Shown: one piece after another, positions 1 to 11,527 of the stretch
Position numbering within the stretch: the stretch's first letter is position 1
Layout: each line of letters opens with the position of its first letter
Assembly: GCA_009767595.1 (NCBI GenBank)
Contig: VSDK01009724.1
Span: forward strand, 216,178 to 280,177
Reading direction: 5' to 3'
DNA: 64,000 nucleotides
From: Symbiodinium kawagutii
Lineage: Eukaryota > Sar > Dinophyceae > Suessiales > Symbiodiniaceae
Program-made: the position numbers and the translations under genes
Notes under the pieces: model-generated
The model's database searches: none
The model's input: only the letters and a program-made list of their open reading frames with translations
Told to the model about the DNA's origin: nothing

Positions 1-3000
1 GGCATAAAGGCGACAGAATCCGGTGGCCTTCAGGAATTCGTTCACCTTATCAAGCTGAACAGCGGCATGAACCTGAATGGAAATGGCATGCATGGAGGAA
101 CTTCGTTGTTTCTGTTCACCACGGATTGAACGACCCCAAAGGGATTCAACCATTTTGTCAAGATTCTGTGCAGCCAACAGCTGTTTGATAAAGGCGAAAG
201 TGTGGTCCAATGCCTTTGCCCATTCCCCATCAGCCCAGTCATCACGCCAAAGCGTGAGTGCCATGGTCTGGCATTTGGTCTCATCAACCTTTTTGTCACT
301 GGAAACAGGTACCACTTGTTTCTCACCCAGGTGGCACAGCGTCACTGCAAGGATGACCGGTCGCCCGTTTGAATCAGTACAGGGCAAATTGCACTGATGC
401 GTTTTCAATGGCGTGTCGATTTGATGATGTCCAATGATCGCAGCAGTGAGCTCATCCTTGGACAGCAATCTTCCTTCATTGATCCAAGGCAGTGCTTGTT
501 GCATAGTCAACAGAACCAATCCTGTATGATGGGCTGCAATCTCAGGGATTTGATTGGGACATGTACCATCTTCATTGCGAAGGAATGACATCTCCAATTG
601 GTAGTCAGCTGGGTTCGGCTGGATGACCTGTCTCTTGGCACGGTTGTGTGGGGTTCCTTTTGTGGTCACCTTAGATGCCTCTCGAACCAAACGGTCTGGG
701 ATAATCACTGCACAATCACGGCAAGCCTGAAGGATCTGTTCGAGCCTGGCCTGTCCTGCTGGCATTTGCACGATCTGCGACAGTGCCTTATGTCCTATCT
801 GGTTCAGGAGCTGTTCTGAGGTGTCCGCTGTCCACTGAAAGGGGAAACCTTGCTCAAGAAGGCTGGCAGCAATGGAATTCTTCAGGTGTGCACGGATTGA
901 GTCTTTTGTGCCAGCACCCCCAGCCATGCCAAACTCAAAATGCAGAATGATAGGAGAGTTGCTGTTGGGTTGACGCAATTCTTCCAATGTCACGGCATAT
1001 CTCACTCTACCTTGGCAGATCAAACGAAGACGCTGAGATCCAAGAAACGGATCGAACACAACATCCAGAAGGGCAAGCAGGATTTCTACTGTGAGTTGAG
1101 GATCAAGGAGTCCTTGCCACAGTTGTTTACCTGCCCATCGTATCACAACGGGGAGGCCGTTGACAAATTGAAGTGAGTCCATGATGCGTCTGGCAGCAGC
1201 AATTTGTAGGCATTGTTTCAATGTTTCAACTGGCAGCATGAATTCTCCAGTCTTGGAGCGAAAGGTGAGTTCAACATGTCCCGGCATTTCACTGGCAGCC
1301 TGCTCAAGTTGCAGCATGTGCATGGAATCATCGACGAGTGCACACTGCCAAAGTTCCTTCAGGAGAATGACGGCTGTTTCCTCTCCCTGGTACTTGAAAA
1401 TCAACTGAGCATTGGTGATATCCCAAACGGCTGATCCCTCAACCTGCTGTGATGCAGCCAACAACATGTAAGGGAGAACATGCAGGGCAACATGCTGAAT
1501 AGGTTCCATGGTGAGCAGGGTCAAAGCACTAACCTTGGTTCGTTCGTCAACAGCACCAAATTGATCAAACCATTCGGCTTCACCTGTGGACGACAGCACA
1601 TGTTGGATGGCTTCTTGGTCGGACATGTTGGGATCACGAAGCATCACTGTGAGTTGATCACCCTGTAGCAACATCACAAACCATTTACAAAGACCTGGGT
1701 GGGTGAGCCATGGAGCATTGTAAACATTGATTTCCTGCCCCGATTGCAGCACAAAGGAAACACTCTCGGCATGATTGTGAAGTTCCTGGGCATGAAGGGC
1801 GAGGTGAAAAAATTCGCACAAGGCCGGAACTCCAATGTCTGCATTGATCCAGATGTAGAAGCATCGCTCCTGAATTTTGAGCATGACCTTCAAAACCAGA
1901 GAAAAGGGCATGGTGCCTGTGATATCATCCAGCGGCATGGTGGCATCTGTGACAAAGGATTCATCATTCATGATCTGATCCTTGATGGCCCAATCATCAA
2001 AGGTGAGTACTCCCATGTGTGGTGTCCAAACCCATCCAGGTGTGAGTGACTGCGTTGCAATGGACTGGCATAAGTTCTGCATATGATCGAGTGCCTCACA
2101 AATGCTTTGTTGAAGATGCATGGTGACAAGTCGAGGGTCGAGGAACATGGAGCCAAGCTCATGCGAAACTTCGATCAACTGGTCATTGGTGAGGCGATCC
2201 TCATGCAATTTGTGGAAGAGCATGGCAACATCCAGGTCATCAAAAGCCGTGAGACAGTTGATGCCATTGGCCAACATCAGTAGTGCATGTGGAAGGCAAA
2301 TGCAGTTACCTGCTTGCACCCATGTTTTGCGATAATCCTTGGCAACAAAACATCGTTCGGTGGTGATGTGGATCATCATGATTTCAAGTGGATGAAAGAA
2401 TCTGTCTTCCTCACACTCTCCCTCTCCCACCCGCAAAAATTGTCCCAAGTATCCTCTCTGGCGGAGTGTGTCATGTGAGAGGAGATGTTGACACCCATAT
2501 CTGGACATGAATGTGTTGGCAACTTCCGATGGTTTTTTGCATCTGGCATCCCAAATCTGCGCCTCAGTAGCTCCACGATGCTTGGCTTTCTCAAAGGATG
2601 GCAGGAAATCATATGCTGAGCCAAGTTGCTTGATGTCATCACTCACAGCGAGTTGGTTCATGTCAAGCTTATCACTGGACAAGATTGCATGGAGACCGCT
2701 GGGTGTGAATTGTGGACAGGATGGCCACAAAACCATGCGAACAAACTCAACTTGGTCATCATGAATGCGTGTGGCTAATCCAAGCCAGCGATTGCGTGTG
2801 GATCCCCCAAAAACTGCCCCATCAAGGATGCGAAACCATCTAAGTCGATACCCAACATGACGGAACAAGTCGATCACTTGCTGTTTGTGTTCGTGGGTGC
2901 CAAATCCATTGACCTGCTCAATCAAAGCAACTTTGGGTCGGAGCTGCCTCAACAGGAGAATGCCCTTGGGTAAGAGCATGCCTTCGTCTGTGTGCAATCC

Positions 3001-3762
3001 AGGTCCATGTGATGCATTGCTCCATGGAGGACATGGTGCTGAGAGAGTTAAGAGATCAACTCTCCATGCTGACACTGCCTCCTTCCAGTGCGGGTCTTCC
3101 AGGTTCCCATGGATGATTGCATGTTGGTGATGATCATGGAATGCATCATGAGGTAGCTTTATCGATCCATCAAAAACCTCACAGTCATGATTGAGTGCAT
3201 GGTGAACAATTGCATCATGGGAATTGTCTAAAGAGATGAAGCTGAGCGAATGGGCAGAATGTCTGGCAATGAAGCGTCCTGCAGTAGCCCAACCTCCATA
3301 CCCTCCTGCAAATGGCTCGAAGACATGAATGCTTGCACCTTGGGTTGCACTGCCTTCATGCACAGGCAAAAACAAACTGTGCACGTCGAAGACAAGTTCG
3401 GTTTGGTCACCTCTCCGTTCATGGAAAGCATTTCTCACGTTCCAAAGTATGGCCTTGGTTGGAAGCTCACCTGGATGGAAAGATCCCTCCCACGCAATGG
3501 ACACAGGCGAATGCCCAATCTTTTGGTCTGGCTGATGGGAAAAAATACCTCGTGAGAACTGGTATGCACTACCTCCTTCAGGTCTGACCAGGTATCCCTG
3601 CAGAATCAATTGATCTCCGCTCTGTGACATGGAAAGGTCCATGAGTACCACATGCTGTCTTTCTTGGAAACCTCCAGGAAATTGCATCCCCTGAATCATC
3701 CCAACCGTGTCATGTTCCCTGAGCTCTGCCAGCAAGGATTCGCATGGTACCACAAATGACAT
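1..3762 (-). CDS. C5 cytosine DNA methyltransferase in a long (probably retroelement) ORF, partial
   Basis: One minus-strand frame is open from an ATG at 3760-3762 to the window edge (1254 codons, no stop); an in-frame TGA lies just upstream at 3781-3783. The methyltransferase signatures appear in canonical order: motif I FEPFAGGYGGW (residues 148-158, S-adenosylmethionine binding), motif IV PCPPWS (243-248, with Cys244 the expected catalytic thiol), motif VI as IEQVNGF (281-287; most family members have ENV), motif VIII as STRNRW (321-326), and motif X QAGNCICLPHA (483-493). The target-recognition region would lie between about 335 and 475. Residues 500-1254 are unrecognised. Family knowledge: such enzymes methylate the C5 of cytosine, and methyltransferase-bearing retrotransposons are known from dinoflagellates. 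Inference: this is the 5' part of such an element, because the frame is intronless in an intron-dense region. No reverse transcriptase is visible here. Terminal repeats could not be identified. Confidence 0.92.
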   Translation of the reverse strand, partial: MSFVVPCESLLAELREHDTVGMIQGMQFPGGFQERQHVVLMDLSMSQSGDQLILQGYLVRPEGGSAYQFSRGIFSHQPDQKIGHSPVSIAWEGSFHPGELPTKAILWNVRNAFHERRGDQTELVFDVHSLFLPVHEGSATQGASIHVFEPFAGGYGGWATAGRFIARHSAHSLSFISLDNSHDAIVHHALNHDCEVFDGSIKLPHDAFHDHHQHAIIHGNLEDPHWKEAVSAWRVDLLTLSAPCPPWSNASHGPGLHTDEGMLLPKGILLLRQLRPKVALIEQVNGFGTHEHKQQVIDLFRHVGYRLRWFRILDGAVFGGSTRNRWLGLATRIHDDQVEFVRMVLWPSCPQFTPSGLHAILSSDKLDMNQLAVSDDIKQLGSAYDFLPSFEKAKHRGATEAQIWDARCKKPSEVANTFMSRYGCQHLLSHDTLRQRGYLGQFLRVGEGECEEDRFFHPLEIMMIHITTERCFVAKDYRKTWVQAGNCICLPHALLMLANGINCLTAFDDLDVAMLFHKLHEDRLTNDQLIEVSHELGSMFLDPRLVTMHLQQSICEALDHMQNLCQSIATQSLTPGWVWTPHMGVLTFDDWAIKDQIMNDESFVTDATMPLDDITGTMPFSLVLKVMLKIQERCFYIWINADIGVPALCEFFHLALHAQELHNHAESVSFVLQSGQEINVYNAPWLTHPGLCKWFVMLLQGDQLTVMLRDPNMSDQEAIQHVLSSTGEAEWFDQFGAVDERTKVSALTLLTMEPIQHVALHVLPYMLLAASQQVEGSAVWDITNAQLIFKYQGEETAVILLKELWQCALVDDSMHMLQLEQAASEMPGHVELTFRSKTGEFMLPVETLKQCLQIAAARRIMDSLQFVNGLPVVIRWAGKQLWQGLLDPQLTVEILLALLDVVFDPFLGSQRLRLICQGRVRYAVTLEELRQPNSNSPIILHFEFGMAGGAGTKDSIRAHLKNSIAASLLEQGFPFQWTADTSEQLLNQIGHKALSQIVQMPAGQARLEQILQACRDCAVIIPDRLVREASKVTTKGTPHNRAKRQVIQPNPADYQLEMSFLRNEDGTCPNQIPEIAAHHTGLVLLTMQQALPWINEGRLLSKDELTAAIIGHHQIDTPLKTHQCNLPCTDSNGRPVILAVTLCHLGEKQVVPVSSDKKVDETKCQTMALTLWRDDWADGEWAKALDHTFAFIKQLLAAQNLDKMVESLWGRSIRGEQKQRSSSMHAISIQVHAAVQLDKVNEFLKATGFCRLYA

Positions 3763-4026
3763 GGCTTCGTCCGAGACCCCTCAGTGGCCTGCAGCCACAC
3801 CCCGTGGCGGTCCTGAAGCCAAATGGCTATTGGTCAGCCAACCATTTGTCAACAATGACTTGGGAAAATAGAAGATGTCAATCAAACCACCCACCAATCT
3901 TGATTGATCATTATCTTCCCAAGTATGATTGAAATCAATGGTGATGGCTAAGGTCAACCAGATCAAATATCATCCATGTTGAACCCTAGCCACCACCATT
4001 TCGCAAGTCCCCAGGTCACCTGTCAC

Positions 4027-4099
4027 CTGCCCGGCTGTCCGAGGGGTTGGACCAAATCATGCCGTAGAAGAGGGCCGCTTGAGACTCCTCCTGGGAGTG
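4027..4099 (-). CDS. Exon 43, last exon supported in the window
   Basis: Encodes HSQEESQAALFYGMIWSNPS and DSRA with strong G/C third positions. The acceptor is CCTCAG|CACTC and the donor is GGCAG|GTGAC (phase 1), so the gene continues 3'. The segment has a faint resemblance to the LWSDP region of PPP-family phosphatases, too short to rely on. Confidence 0.62.
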
Positions 4100-4925
4100 C
4101 TGAGGAAGTTGTGAATGGAGCAGAAATGGATGTTCATGGTCATGGTGAGAATAAAAATTCACAGTGAACTGGTGAATTGTTATTATAAAATTAATAGCGA
4201 ATTGTTGCACCAAATATAACTACAATTATATGATGATCACCAACGTTAACAACGAAATGGTGATTGCTTGGATTTTATCATTTGGAGGACAGCTAGTCCT
4301 GTTGAACAAATGGATGTTGAATGCGTTGCTGGTGGTTGCATAAATGATGAACAAAAACTGCCATATACAGATACAGCAATCATTCTCCACTTGAACGGTG
4401 GTCATTAAACATCACAGCTTCATGATTAGTCATCAATACCGTTCATGAATCATAAGTCTCCAAGTATCTCCAAGTATAGTGTCTTGCCTTAACAATCAGA
4501 GTTGACCTTGCTTCACCATGATTGGCCATTGTTGACAATGAGCGCGTAACATCAAATGTTGTCAAACAAAGTATTGTCAAAAGTTGTCAAGCCACACTGA
4601 GAACATGCCATCAATCGGATTTCCAAAACCTGAGGGAAGATACATGGGTCATTTCTATGATCAATGTTCGAAATACGCATGGACTCTACAGGGCTTCTTT
4701 GCGTCGCCGAGGGGATCCCATTCCAATGGATAGATCCAAACAAGGTCGTAGGTTTTGAGTGCCCCCTGGCACTCGCCAATCACTTATCTAAGCTACACAA
4801 CCTTGTGAAAATGGTTATCAATGGTTGTGGTTATTAATCGTTTTATCGAAAGCCATGCTTGCCAATGGTTGAACATAGAGTAGATCCTAGATCGATCTGG
4901 TTGGTACTTCAACCGTTTTATCTCC

Positions 4926-4965
4926 TGTTGTTGTTGTTGTTGCTGTTGTTGTTGTTGTTGTTGTT
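4926..4965. repeat. (TTG)n microsatellite
   Basis: About 13 TTG units with one TGC interruption. Confidence 0.9.
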
Positions 4966-5211
4966 TATCAATGGTGGACAGTCGCAAGGAAAAACAACAC
5001 ACATTTCAATAAAATCAAGAGTGCTTAGGGAGGTCAGTTGATGGCTCCATTGAGTGATGTCCCCGGAAAACTCCAGCAAAAACAAAAAAAAACATGACCG
5101 ACAACGAAAGCAACCATGAACAAATCTCTGAATAGGAATGTCCTGAGACTGTGTGACATATTCCCGGTTTCTGGTCCCTTAGACCCCCTTGGGCAATACT
5201 CAACCGCCCAC

Positions 5212-5268
5212 CTTGTCCAATCGCAAGGGCTGTAGCGCTTTGGTGGCACTCATGCTCTGCAACAGCGC
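5212..5268 (-). CDS. Exon 42
   Basis: Nineteen codons, ALLQSMSATKALQPLRLDK. A pyrimidine-rich acceptor (TTTTTCAG|GCGC) and a donor CAAG|GTGGG, phase 0 at both ends. Confidence 0.6.
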
Positions 5269-5328
5269 CTGAAAAACCGCTGAGGAGAAGAAAGGCTCGC
5301 AAGAGCCGACAAAGGATCAGCAAACACC

Positions 5329-5370
5329 AAGAAGAAGAAGACGAAGAAGAGGAAGAAGAGGCAGAGGAGG
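5329..5370. repeat. GAA/GAG-rich purine tract
   Basis: Imperfect GAAGAA/GAGGA repeats within intron 41; open frames here are repeat artefacts. Confidence 0.8.
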
Positions 5371-5629
5371 GATAATAATAAAAATGAAGAGAAGTAAAGA
5401 CGTACAACGTTCCTCAAATGCATCAAACACGAACATTTAAGCAAACAAGAGGGGAGCACGAGCAATGCGTGACAATGAGTGCGTTGCATGTCAGGTTCAT
5501 TCTATACTTATAGCTTATCTAAAATTACGTACTGGTACTTGTACATGATATGATATGTGTGAAATGAAAAGCAAAGCTCGGAATTTGGGGCCTGTCGCAC
5601 CGTTCTGTCCTCGATTTCATGATTGGCAA

Positions 5630-5678
<49 letters not shown>

Positions 5679-5692
5679 GTCATCATCGTCTA
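5630..5692. repeat. (ATC)n microsatellite
   Basis: About 20 ATC units with two GTC interruptions near the end. They give poly-Ser and poly-Asp artefact frames on the two strands. Confidence 0.92.
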
Positions 5693-5841
5693 TGACATAC
5701 CACATCATTGCCTTCACCACTAGAGCCAACAGCGGAAAATTGGCCCATAGGTGGCATGTGCCCCCTTTCACTTCGTTGTTCCTTCCGAATGAATATCCAA
5801 CAACCAAAAACATCAACCCTCGGTGGCAGAACCCAAAGCAC

Positions 5842-5890
5842 CTGTAGAACACACGACACCCATCCGTGGCGCCGCCCTGCGAACCCCTGC
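5842..5890 (-). CDS. Exon 41 (tentative)
   Basis: Encodes QGFAGRRHGWVSCVLQ after a split codon. The acceptor is ACCAG|GCAGG and the donor is TACAG|GTGCT (phase 0). Confidence 0.45.
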
Positions 5891-6251
5891 CTGGTAGAAG
5901 TTGGTCACATCTGGGATCTGCAACCTTTTGGTCTCAATAAGCACCTAGCCGGCGGTTATAGTCAAAGGACCACCCGTCATGATGAGGGTAACATCATGTA
6001 ACATCCACAGTTGGAGAACGGAAAACCAACAAAGCTTTCCTGGAATTCTGTTGAGGTGCCAGCTGGTTTCAGTGGCTTTTACCCTAACAACCAACTGGTT
6101 TGACTCAGGGGTTTAATCTACCCAGAAGGATCAACTATTGCGTTAATGGTGGTCTTGAAATCTTCACCCACTGAGACCTGGTCATGAGCTGGGAGAAGCA
6201 CTGCAGCAGGATCTCTTTTGGATGACGCTTCACAGGACGTACCCCGCTCAC

Positions 6252-6283
6252 CAGGCTGCTTTCCCTGGTGCAGTGAAGCTCTC
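6252..6283 (-). CDS. Exon 40 (tentative microexon)
   Basis: Thirty-two nt encoding ESFTAPGKAA. The acceptor is CTCCAG|GAGAG and the donor is CCTG|GTGAG (phase 2). Accepted because its phases join exons 39 and 41 and the donor is good. Confidence 0.45.
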
Positions 6284-7262
6284 CTGGAGCGTCACATAAC
6301 TTCAACGACGGCCAAGTGCACAGACACATCGGGTGCTTCCTAGTGCGGTATCCCCCAGTCATGGCACGTTGCGTGTTGAAAATGCTCTTTGGTGTGCTGA
6401 TGATTTTTGCATGGGGAGCTACCCGCATGGAGGCACCCACATCAATACTCTACAGGTTGGAGTTGCTCAGCAACAGGAATTCTGTACAGGGCAGACATGC
6501 TGCACATGACCAAGGCAAACCTACTTCATGCCGAAGTATCAAAGAATTGCTCTCTTGAAAGGAGTGTTTGGCAATCCCTGACCCATGATCTTTAACCCCC
6601 AGGAGACCACAAATCCAAAGAAAGGACACACAACTTCTCGGTCTCGTCTGTGCTACGCAGTCTGAGAGAAAACTCTATACAATTTTGGATGTCCGAATCA
6701 CTCAATCCTTCGAGCTTCGGAGAAACTGCTGTATCTTGATTTTGCCAAATGCCAGTTCAATATATACTGAACCACTTGGGGCTCCCATTCAGTGGGACAT
6801 GCTAATCGTGGGTTTGAAACCTGACGTGGGTGACGCGATATCGCAGCTCGCGTGTACTCAAACACTTGGAATGAGCAGAATAGCTTCTGTTGGAGCTTTC
6901 ACAGACCAATCCAACACGTGCTGCGTTTGACCGACACCCAAGCAATCCAGAGGGATTTTGCGTTTGCTTTACAACAAACTTGTTTGCAAATGATTCTTCG
7001 ATGCTTCATAATTGGGGGGTCCACCAACAGAAAAAGCAACAGAGTTGTAGAACGTCCCATTGTATCTAGGTTTTAAACATTCCCCAAAAAATGAAGGAGA
7101 AATTGAACGGAAAATCAACTGTAGAAACTTCAAAGAAAAATGGAGTCTTTTTAAACTTCATGTTGTTTCCCAAAAAAAATGCAGGACTTGTTAATTGTAG
7201 ACAATCTGGCTGATGAAATTGCCCAACCTTTTTTCAACCTAACATCTCGTTCTGTCGGTGAC

Positions 7263-7406
7263 CATCGCTGATTTCATGCTGCTCCCTTTGGCTTCAGCGG
7301 TCTCATGTAGCGAGGCAGGGGCCCAGGCCCAGCTTTGCCAGCGATGTTTGGATAAGCTCTCGCTGTGGAGGTATAGGCTGCATGAGATACTTGTGGCCGA
7401 TGAGTC
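7263..7406 (-). CDS. Exon 39, Ser-rich
   Basis: Exactly 48 codons between CACCAG|GACTC and GATG|GTCAC, phase 0: DSSATSISCSLYLHSESLSK, HRWQSWAWAP, then HETAEAKGSSMKSAM. An alternative minus frame (LIGHKYLMQPIPPQRELIQT) ends in TGA and could represent a terminal exon. Confidence 0.5.
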
Positions 7407-8778
7407 CTGGTGCGGGAGAATTCACAACTGGGATCCCATGATGGTGGTTGGTTGTTGGTAAAGAATCATGGTTAACCACTATGATCAACCAACTATCATA
7501 GCCATAGAACCACTATTAACCATATTAACCTCCATTAACCACCCTGGTTAATAGCCATATAACCACTATTGGGCATGGCTATGGCTATACCTCTATATTT
7601 CACTCATGGTTGATCTTGGGCATGGCTGACCGAACCCAACAGCTGGTCCAAGATGTCCAACTGCTATTGGGATTTGGGCTTGGCCTGAGCCCATCCGAAA
7701 TAAACGATTTTGACCTACAGTCAACTAAATATTCCCAGCTCGCAGAAACCCCACTGCATAGGTTGTATGTCCGGAATATTGGATGACCGCTTTTCAAAGC
7801 TGCTGATTCAAGTGTATCCAAGTCATGTTGTGGTTTGTTCCCACCAAATGCAATCAAGTGTAAAAGTGTATATGCTGGCTTGTGACCCAAACGCATGACC
7901 CTACGGATAGCTTACATGCATATGATGTGTCGGCCACAACTTCAATCAAGTGGGTACATCATGAAATTAACAAACTTCGGTCCCTCTTCGTCACTATCTA
8001 GTAGCTATATCATATTTGACAATTGGAAGCACTGTTACTTGAGTTGATATTGGTTCTGTAGATGTATCGATTGAAGGGGCTCCTTTTGATAACACAAGTT
8101 GAGCTAGACACACTCCAGCTGGTGCCGTCACCCGAATACTGGTTCGTTGGTAGGCGAGCCTTAAAATGAAACGAAAGTGTTCCAACAGTTCTGCTGAGTG
8201 TAATCAATCCTATATACCTTCGCAAATCCTATCATATCATCAATCAGTGAGTGTAACCTTATGTCAATCCGCCAACCATATTTCTTTCATCCTCAATTGT
8301 ATTCTATGATCGATTACAATGAACCACTGCAGGACAGGTCTTGAAACCTCCAATGCAAAAAACCTCATCATCCAAGGTTGCTCTGGTGGTGGTATTAGAT
8401 TGCTGTGGACTAAGCCGACATTTGCTGACGTATTTGCAGGTGGACACCCTGGTCTCGACGTAACCGAGGAAATCACTCCCCAAGCTATACTATCCTATCT
8501 GTGATCAGAATGATCTGCTTGTTTTTGCATAAAACACATCTCTGCTCCCAACACCTCTGTTGCAGGGGAGGCCAATATAGGCGAATTGGCTCAATATAAA
8601 TCAACTAGTACAAAGCTACCTACCGGAATTCCCTTTACAACTGGGGCTTAATTCCCTTTACAACTTCCTGTTTGGCCCAAAAAATCCCAAAAAATACTTC
8701 CAAAAGCTATAAAAAATCCAAAAGATACTTCCTCCCAAGCAGTTCACATCGGGTCGCCCCTCACGGGTTCGATGTCAC

Positions 8779-8877
8779 CCAGGCACTCTCCGGTCGTAGA
8801 CTTCGTCTTCTCTGGAGCTGCGCGGAGGGGAAAAGGTTGAGCACCGTGGTGCTCTGGAGGATGCCCGGCATAGCCGC
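8779..8877 (-). CDS. Exon 38
   Basis: Thirty-three codons: AAMPGILQSTTVLNLFPSAQ and LQRRRSLRPESAW. The acceptor is CTCAG|GCGGC and the donor is CTGG|GTGAC, phase 0 at both ends. Third positions are strongly G/C in the first two thirds. Confidence 0.65.
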
Positions 8878-10135
8878 CTGAGCAAAGTCTTTGCTGCAGA
8901 CTTTTTTGTTGGATTCATATGGTTTCATCTGGATTTTTATGGATTTATAGGGTTTAATTGTTGGATTTATATGGATTCTATTTTTTGTTTGGTATGTTGA
9001 ATATGGATTCCATGTTCTTGACTGAAAGCATACAGAAACTGAAAGCGTACAGATTCTATATGGTTGTAACTGTTGTGCCTATCGTTGTGGCTACATGTTT
9101 GCACAGTTGGTCAGAATAGGCTCATCATTGTTGCAGTGTTCGACAACATGTTTCAGGTTTTCCCATAAACAAATCATTTGAGATGCTTTGGGGGTACTGA
9201 TTTGTGTCAACTAAAACGGTTCATTTTCCAAACAGCAACAGACATGACGCAACTAACATCGTCAAAAGATCCCTTCGGAGTCGCCTCAGATTTTTTTTTG
9301 CAACTCAGATACCCTGGCGTCACCAATCAAACTGGGCCCATCCAACTGTGGAATCATGAGGTTGACATCATTTTCTTAACAACTTTAGCATGATCAATTC
9401 ATTATTCATCTGTCCTCACCAATTAACTAGTTATTGATAGTATGACTTATGACTTACAAAATGCTGAAACCCTTCATCCGTCAAGTTGTTTGCTCCCCCC
9501 GTGCTAGCTACATGTGATTGTTTTTGGTTGTTTTGCAGTTGCTTCGGGCAGGCACTTTCTATGCGTCGCGAGCACTGTTCCCACTGCCTTTTTCTGATGT
9601 CATGAAGAAACAATTCATGAGATGTTCATATCCATACAATTGTGCGTGAAAAGGTGATTAGGTTGCGTTCCCTGGTCGCACGTGCACGTCGCATGTTGCC
9701 AGCATTTAGCATCTAAGGTATGTGCGACCTTCTGTGTGCGGGTACAGGCGCAGCATCTTGTGTGTAAAAGGAACTGGAGTACTTGCAAAGTAGCATGTGC
9801 TCTTGCGCCAGCTCAAGACATATCAGTTTTTCAGCCCGCTAACGTCTGGCTGGCCCGTCTCAACAACCAAACACCAGCCAACAAAGCAGCAACCAATCAA
9901 ATATCATTCCTCAAAACTCACACACAATCATTGTAAAGCACTAATCGTGGTCTCAAACACTGGAATTCAATCATTTTCAATCATGGTTGGTGGTACCCAC
10001 TCATGAATAGCGGGGCAGATTCTGTAGTTTGTGATCAACCCTTATCAGCTTACAAACATGATTGATTGACCATGGTTGACCTAGTCCACTCATACCTTGG
10101 CCCATGGCAAGCAACCCCCTGGCACCTCGTCTCAC

Positions 10136-10189
10136 AGCGGTTTGGTGGACCCCGGGGGCCGCCCTTCGCCGGGTCAGGCCTGTGCCTTC
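10136..10189 (-). CDS. Exon 37
   Basis: Modelled as EGTGLTRRRAAPGVHQTA, phase 0 at both ends (CCCAG|GAAGG; CGCT|GTGAG). A second frame (RHRPDPAKGGPRGPPNRCE) is also open with good codon use. Confidence 0.5.
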
Positions 10190-10398
10190 CTGGGGCGGCT
10201 GGCCCCATGACACCACTGGTATCATGAACGGTTACCACAGGAGTCCCATCATCATGATTTTGGCATTGAAGCAGGCAAACAAATAGCATACATGCATCTT
10301 AATGATTCTTAATGTAATTAAAAATATCAGGGTATATTAGGTGTTGGTAGAAACAACACCAGGGTGCAAGGCCTGCATCACTGGGTAATCAAACCCGC

Positions 10399-10953
10399 TT
10401 GCCATATTGGGCATGTTTTCTGTCAACTCTAATTACTAACTATGAGCTGATGCAATTTGGCTTGGAAGGCTTGCTTGAAATTTACCTTGCAGATGGTTTT
10501 GGGGCATTGGAGCATCCGGCGGAGCCAGTCAAAGCAGAGGCCGCCTGCATTTGGCGCACCTCAGCCACGCTGTATCTCCTATCGTTGCCAGGCATTGTGC
10601 GAGTGCGGGTACTTCAGGGACAGCTGGGGGCATTCAGCCCAAAGCCCACAGACGTCATGACAGTGAACTTGCCAGATCTGGCGCGGCAATTTCAACGCTG
10701 GACTTTGACTTCTGATTTGGGTGGAGCCTCCATCGGTGTTTCATCCAGCGGTGAGTTTCTTACTAGCCGCTTGAAGGAGTACCCACCTGCGATGAGCGGA
10801 GCCATCGCTGACAGCATGGCTTCAGCACTACATCGGTTTCAGGTCGGTGAGACCGAACATATCCCTTTGGAGTTCCTGACCACTTGTAAAGGCATGGATG
10901 TCAACCTGAACACTGAGGCTGGCACATGCATGGGAAAGGACTTCTCAGGTTGA
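10399..10953 (+). pseudogene. Retroelement-type ORF fragment, copy 1
   Basis: A 184-codon open frame on the plus strand within intron 36 of the minus-strand gene. Residues from about 30 carry GALEHPAEP, an IWRT block, a QGQLGAFSPKPT block, SGEFLTSRLKEYPPAM and a C-terminal GKDFSG. The same ordered blocks occur in the frame at 54882-55454. I recall the LEHP-x-EP / IWR / KPT arrangement as common in dinoflagellate repeat-associated proteins, probably the C-terminal region of a LINE-like ORF, but this is from memory. The N-terminal 25 residues read poorly and are probably not original. Likely a 5'-truncated insertion. Confidence 0.6.
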
Positions 10954-11527
10954 AACCGATACGAATTCACTTCTTCGCCGCAGCTATACAGCTCCCACAG
11001 GCGAGAGGAAAAATATATTTATATGCATATATAATTGTATATAGATATATATTGGTGAGGTTTGGAGTCTCCAGATTGTGATGCTTAATCCTCAAAAAAA
11101 TTCATATTGACAGCTGGTGCAAATCAATCTTGAATCATGAGGAGGAATATTTGTTCCACATTCAGCAAGCTTACTAATGCAGAGCATTCCAGGTATCTTC
11201 TGAGATGCCTTCAGTCTTCCCAGATTCACATTGCACCATTCAGAAACTCCATATTGAAATATCAAACTTATTGAATCTCCATAGATAATGATTGTTGCTG
11301 GTTATCAATGGACAGTCATGGGGAATAAATGCAAACATCATTTAGTTGTGTTGATGGAACAAATCCAGCTGAGCACCCGTTGGGTTGTTGAAACTGGTGG
11401 GGTACACCACGTATAAAATGCAGACGCTGACATATCATTGGCAACGTTATCCCTTGAATTAGCTTCAGAAACATTCAGACCAATCTATACACTCTTGAGA
11501 TTTCTGCCAATTGCACCTGGCCAATTT

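Noticed and set aside
5508-5852. Poly-Asp and poly-Ser frames
   Set aside because: They are translations of the (ATC)n microsatellite.
6340-6480. Reverse-transcriptase-like WCADDF word on the plus strand
   Set aside because: No other reverse transcriptase blocks flank it and the frame stops shortly after; a three-residue match is not evidence.
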